Origin: Chiridota heheva
Taxonomy: Eukaryota > Echinodermata > Holothuroidea > Apodida > Chiridotidae
Length of the DNA stretch: 64,000 bases
Direction of reading: 5' to 3'
NCBI GenBank assembly: GCA_020152595.1
Contig: JAIGNY010000739.1
Span: 1,274,501 to 1,338,500 of the forward strand
This document shows positions 62,200 to 64,000 of the stretch, piece after piece (positions within the stretch are counted from its first letter, which is position 1; each line of letters opens with the position of its first letter). The translations under genes were made by a program, and so were the position numbers. The notes beneath the pieces were generated by a model. That model was not told the DNA's origin and did no database searches. It saw only the letters and a list, made by a program, of their open reading frames with translations.

Positions 62200-63405
62200 T
62201 GAGATAGTTCTTTTGTTTTTCTTTCCTCCCGTTCTGATCAGACTTTCGCGTCTTATCATTACCTGTACAGCGCTTCTCCTAAAGTAGTTCCGCGATTTTT
62301 GTTTCTAGTTGCCTCGGGTCTCTCGGCCCTTGGGTTTTTTTTCCATCCTGACGAAACGCTTCTGCCTTGACCCTCCCTCCTTCTCCGTGACCCACCTGCT
62401 ACCTCCATTGACCATTCTTTAGCCCCAGTCCCCAAAATTATAATAATACAGGCCACCAACAAACCAGAAAGTTTTAAAAGAGTTTCCCCTTTTCTCATAC
62501 ATAAGGCGCTCCAAGGCCTTGTCGGTACCCTCCCCAAGGTCTTTACCCTCAGATCCGGCTATTTCCTGGTACACTGCATCAGGGACACTCAAGCCACCAC
62601 CCTCCTCACCACCAAAACCCTAGCCAATACCAGTATTGATCGTACAGTCTCTCCCCCCCCCCACCACTATTTTCTGAACTCCAGCAAAGGTGTGGTCAGA
62701 ACTAGAAACTTTGCCTACCTGACCGATGAAGACCTCGTAGAAGAACTTGCCAATTAACACATTACTAAAGCCCCTGAAGAGAGACAGTGCAGAAACACCT
62801 ACCAATACCATCTTCCTGACTTTTGCCACACCAACTCTCCCCACCCACATCACTGCGTGCTACCTGAGAATCCCAGTCATCCCTTATATTCCTAATCCCC
62901 TCCGTTGTTATAAGTGCCAGGGGTATGGCCATGGTAAAAACTCCTCCCGCAGCCAAGTGTGCTGTGGCAACTGTGGAGCCCTGGACTATGACAGCACCTC
63001 CTGCACCAGCATCCCACACTGCACCAATTGCGACGGTACTCACCCAGCCAACCATCCCTCCTTCTCTAAAAGACTGCCCCACTTGGCTTCAGGAAAAGCA
63101 AATAACCAAACTGAAAACCGTTAATCCCAACATCACTTACCCGGAGGCCAGGAAGCAATTTCTTGTTTCTCTCCACACTAAACCGTCCTACTCGAGTGCA
63201 GTCTCCTCTAACACCAATACCGCCCCCCTCCTCCTAACACCTCCAACACAACTAAAACTGACTCACCACCCAAAGTGACCTCACTTGGCTCTTCTTACTC
63301 AGTCATAAGCCCATCAACGTTGCCAACAACCCAACACACCCATTACCCAAAACCACCACCACCACCACTTCTCTCCCCAATGTTCCCATACACCAATGCT
63401 TGTTC
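62200..63405 (+). mobile_element. I-type LINE, ORF1 portion only
   Basis: Frames at 62450-63120 encode an ORF1-type nucleic-acid binding protein. Its front half has FLIHKALQGLVGTLPKVF-like sequence; then come zinc knuckles CYKCQGYGHGKNSSRSQVC and CGNCGALDYDSTSC, and a third, CTNCDGTHPANH. ORF1 of I-type LINEs coats the RNA in a ribonucleoprotein. Stops and frame changes interrupt it. The 5' border is a guess; the 3' side stops where homology to 54778-55000 ends. Confidence 0.8.
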
Positions 63406-63536
63406 AGTCTGTTTTAAAAAAAGAAAATTGAAGAACTGTTATATGAAAAAGTTTGGAACCCCATGAGGGGGGGGGGGCACTTCAGGCACTTCATACTAAA
63501 AGTGGTAGAGGTGTGCAGCCCACCAACTGAAAAACA

Positions 63537-63735
63537 TCCCTGCAGTATGACATATTTTTGGTCACTACAGTATGAAATTACACAATTTTTGTACCCGCAG
63601 TATGAAAGAAGTCAATTTTGATACCTGCAGTATGAGTATTCAACAAAGAATATTGTAAAAATGGACCAGCAGTACAAAATTAACACAGTAAAACCTCATT
63701 TATGGGGACCTGCACTATGAAAATGGTGTAAAAAA
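63537..63735. repeat. Degenerate tandem repeat of about 30 bp
   Basis: CTGCAGTATGA or CCGCAGTATGA recurs at about 30-bp steps with AATTTTTG-like spacers, about six weak copies. Confidence 0.7.
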
Positions 63736-63757
63736 GGCACCTGCTCGGGCAGCATAC

Positions 63758-64000
<243 letters not shown>

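Overview
The window is AT-rich, intron-containing animal DNA with many transposons and tandem repeats. Only two genes can be named with confidence, and both come from spliced exons that match conserved metazoan proteins. Frequent TAGGCCTA-type words, DIRS-like and I-type retroelements, and tRNA-derived SINEs suggest a marine invertebrate. An invertebrate deuterostome such as an echinoderm is my guess; it is inference, not proof.

Layout. (1) 185-8438, + strand: the last five coding exons of Bicaudal-C (BICC1), including the split SAM domain and the C-terminus. Its introns hold a greatly enlarged SINE (735-2680), a 32-bp GC-rich array (2783-3040) and a 1.4-kb 32-bp minisatellite (6015-7395). 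(2) 8439-35191: intergenic DNA made of minisatellites, MITEs and dead retroelements. Notable are a MITE family with TTAA at the ends of one copy (10791-11293, 19254-19835), a SINE nested in a MITE with a chimeric minisatellite (16452-17390), a nearly perfect 270-bp palindrome (22951-23220), a broken DIRS-like fossil in two pieces with a LINE between them (24290-28130), a 16-bp array of about 31 copies (29832-30330), an old tandem repeat (30341-31480) and Jockey-like LINE remnants. (3) 35192-47513, - strand: a complete RPS14 (uS11) gene with four coding exons giving 151 residues. A predicted noncoding first exon with a TOP-like start and a TATA box lies at 47478-47551. The introns contain MITEs and a hAT-type element with its target duplication, itself carrying a LINE tail with its own target duplication. 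(4) 47738-54100: long (TA)n tracts, a hAT-like AT-rich element, a possible first coding exon on the - strand (51541-51586), a TIR element and a second hAT-type element with an 8-bp target duplication. (5) 54778-63405: three same-strand pieces of one I-type LINE family (ORF1 zinc knuckles, endonuclease, reverse transcriptase, RNase H), with nested MITEs between them. (6) 63537 to the end: a degenerate repeat and a (TA)n tract that runs off the window.

BICC1 (RNA binding and translational control) and RPS14 (small ribosomal subunit) converge tail to tail across about 27 kb of repeats, and nothing suggests they work together. The main interest lies in how the repeats are built: two copies of one SINE family, in opposite orientations, have each seeded a different internal minisatellite, and several elements sit inside one another with their junctions still readable. 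No bacterial-type operon, CRISPR array or intact virus was seen.
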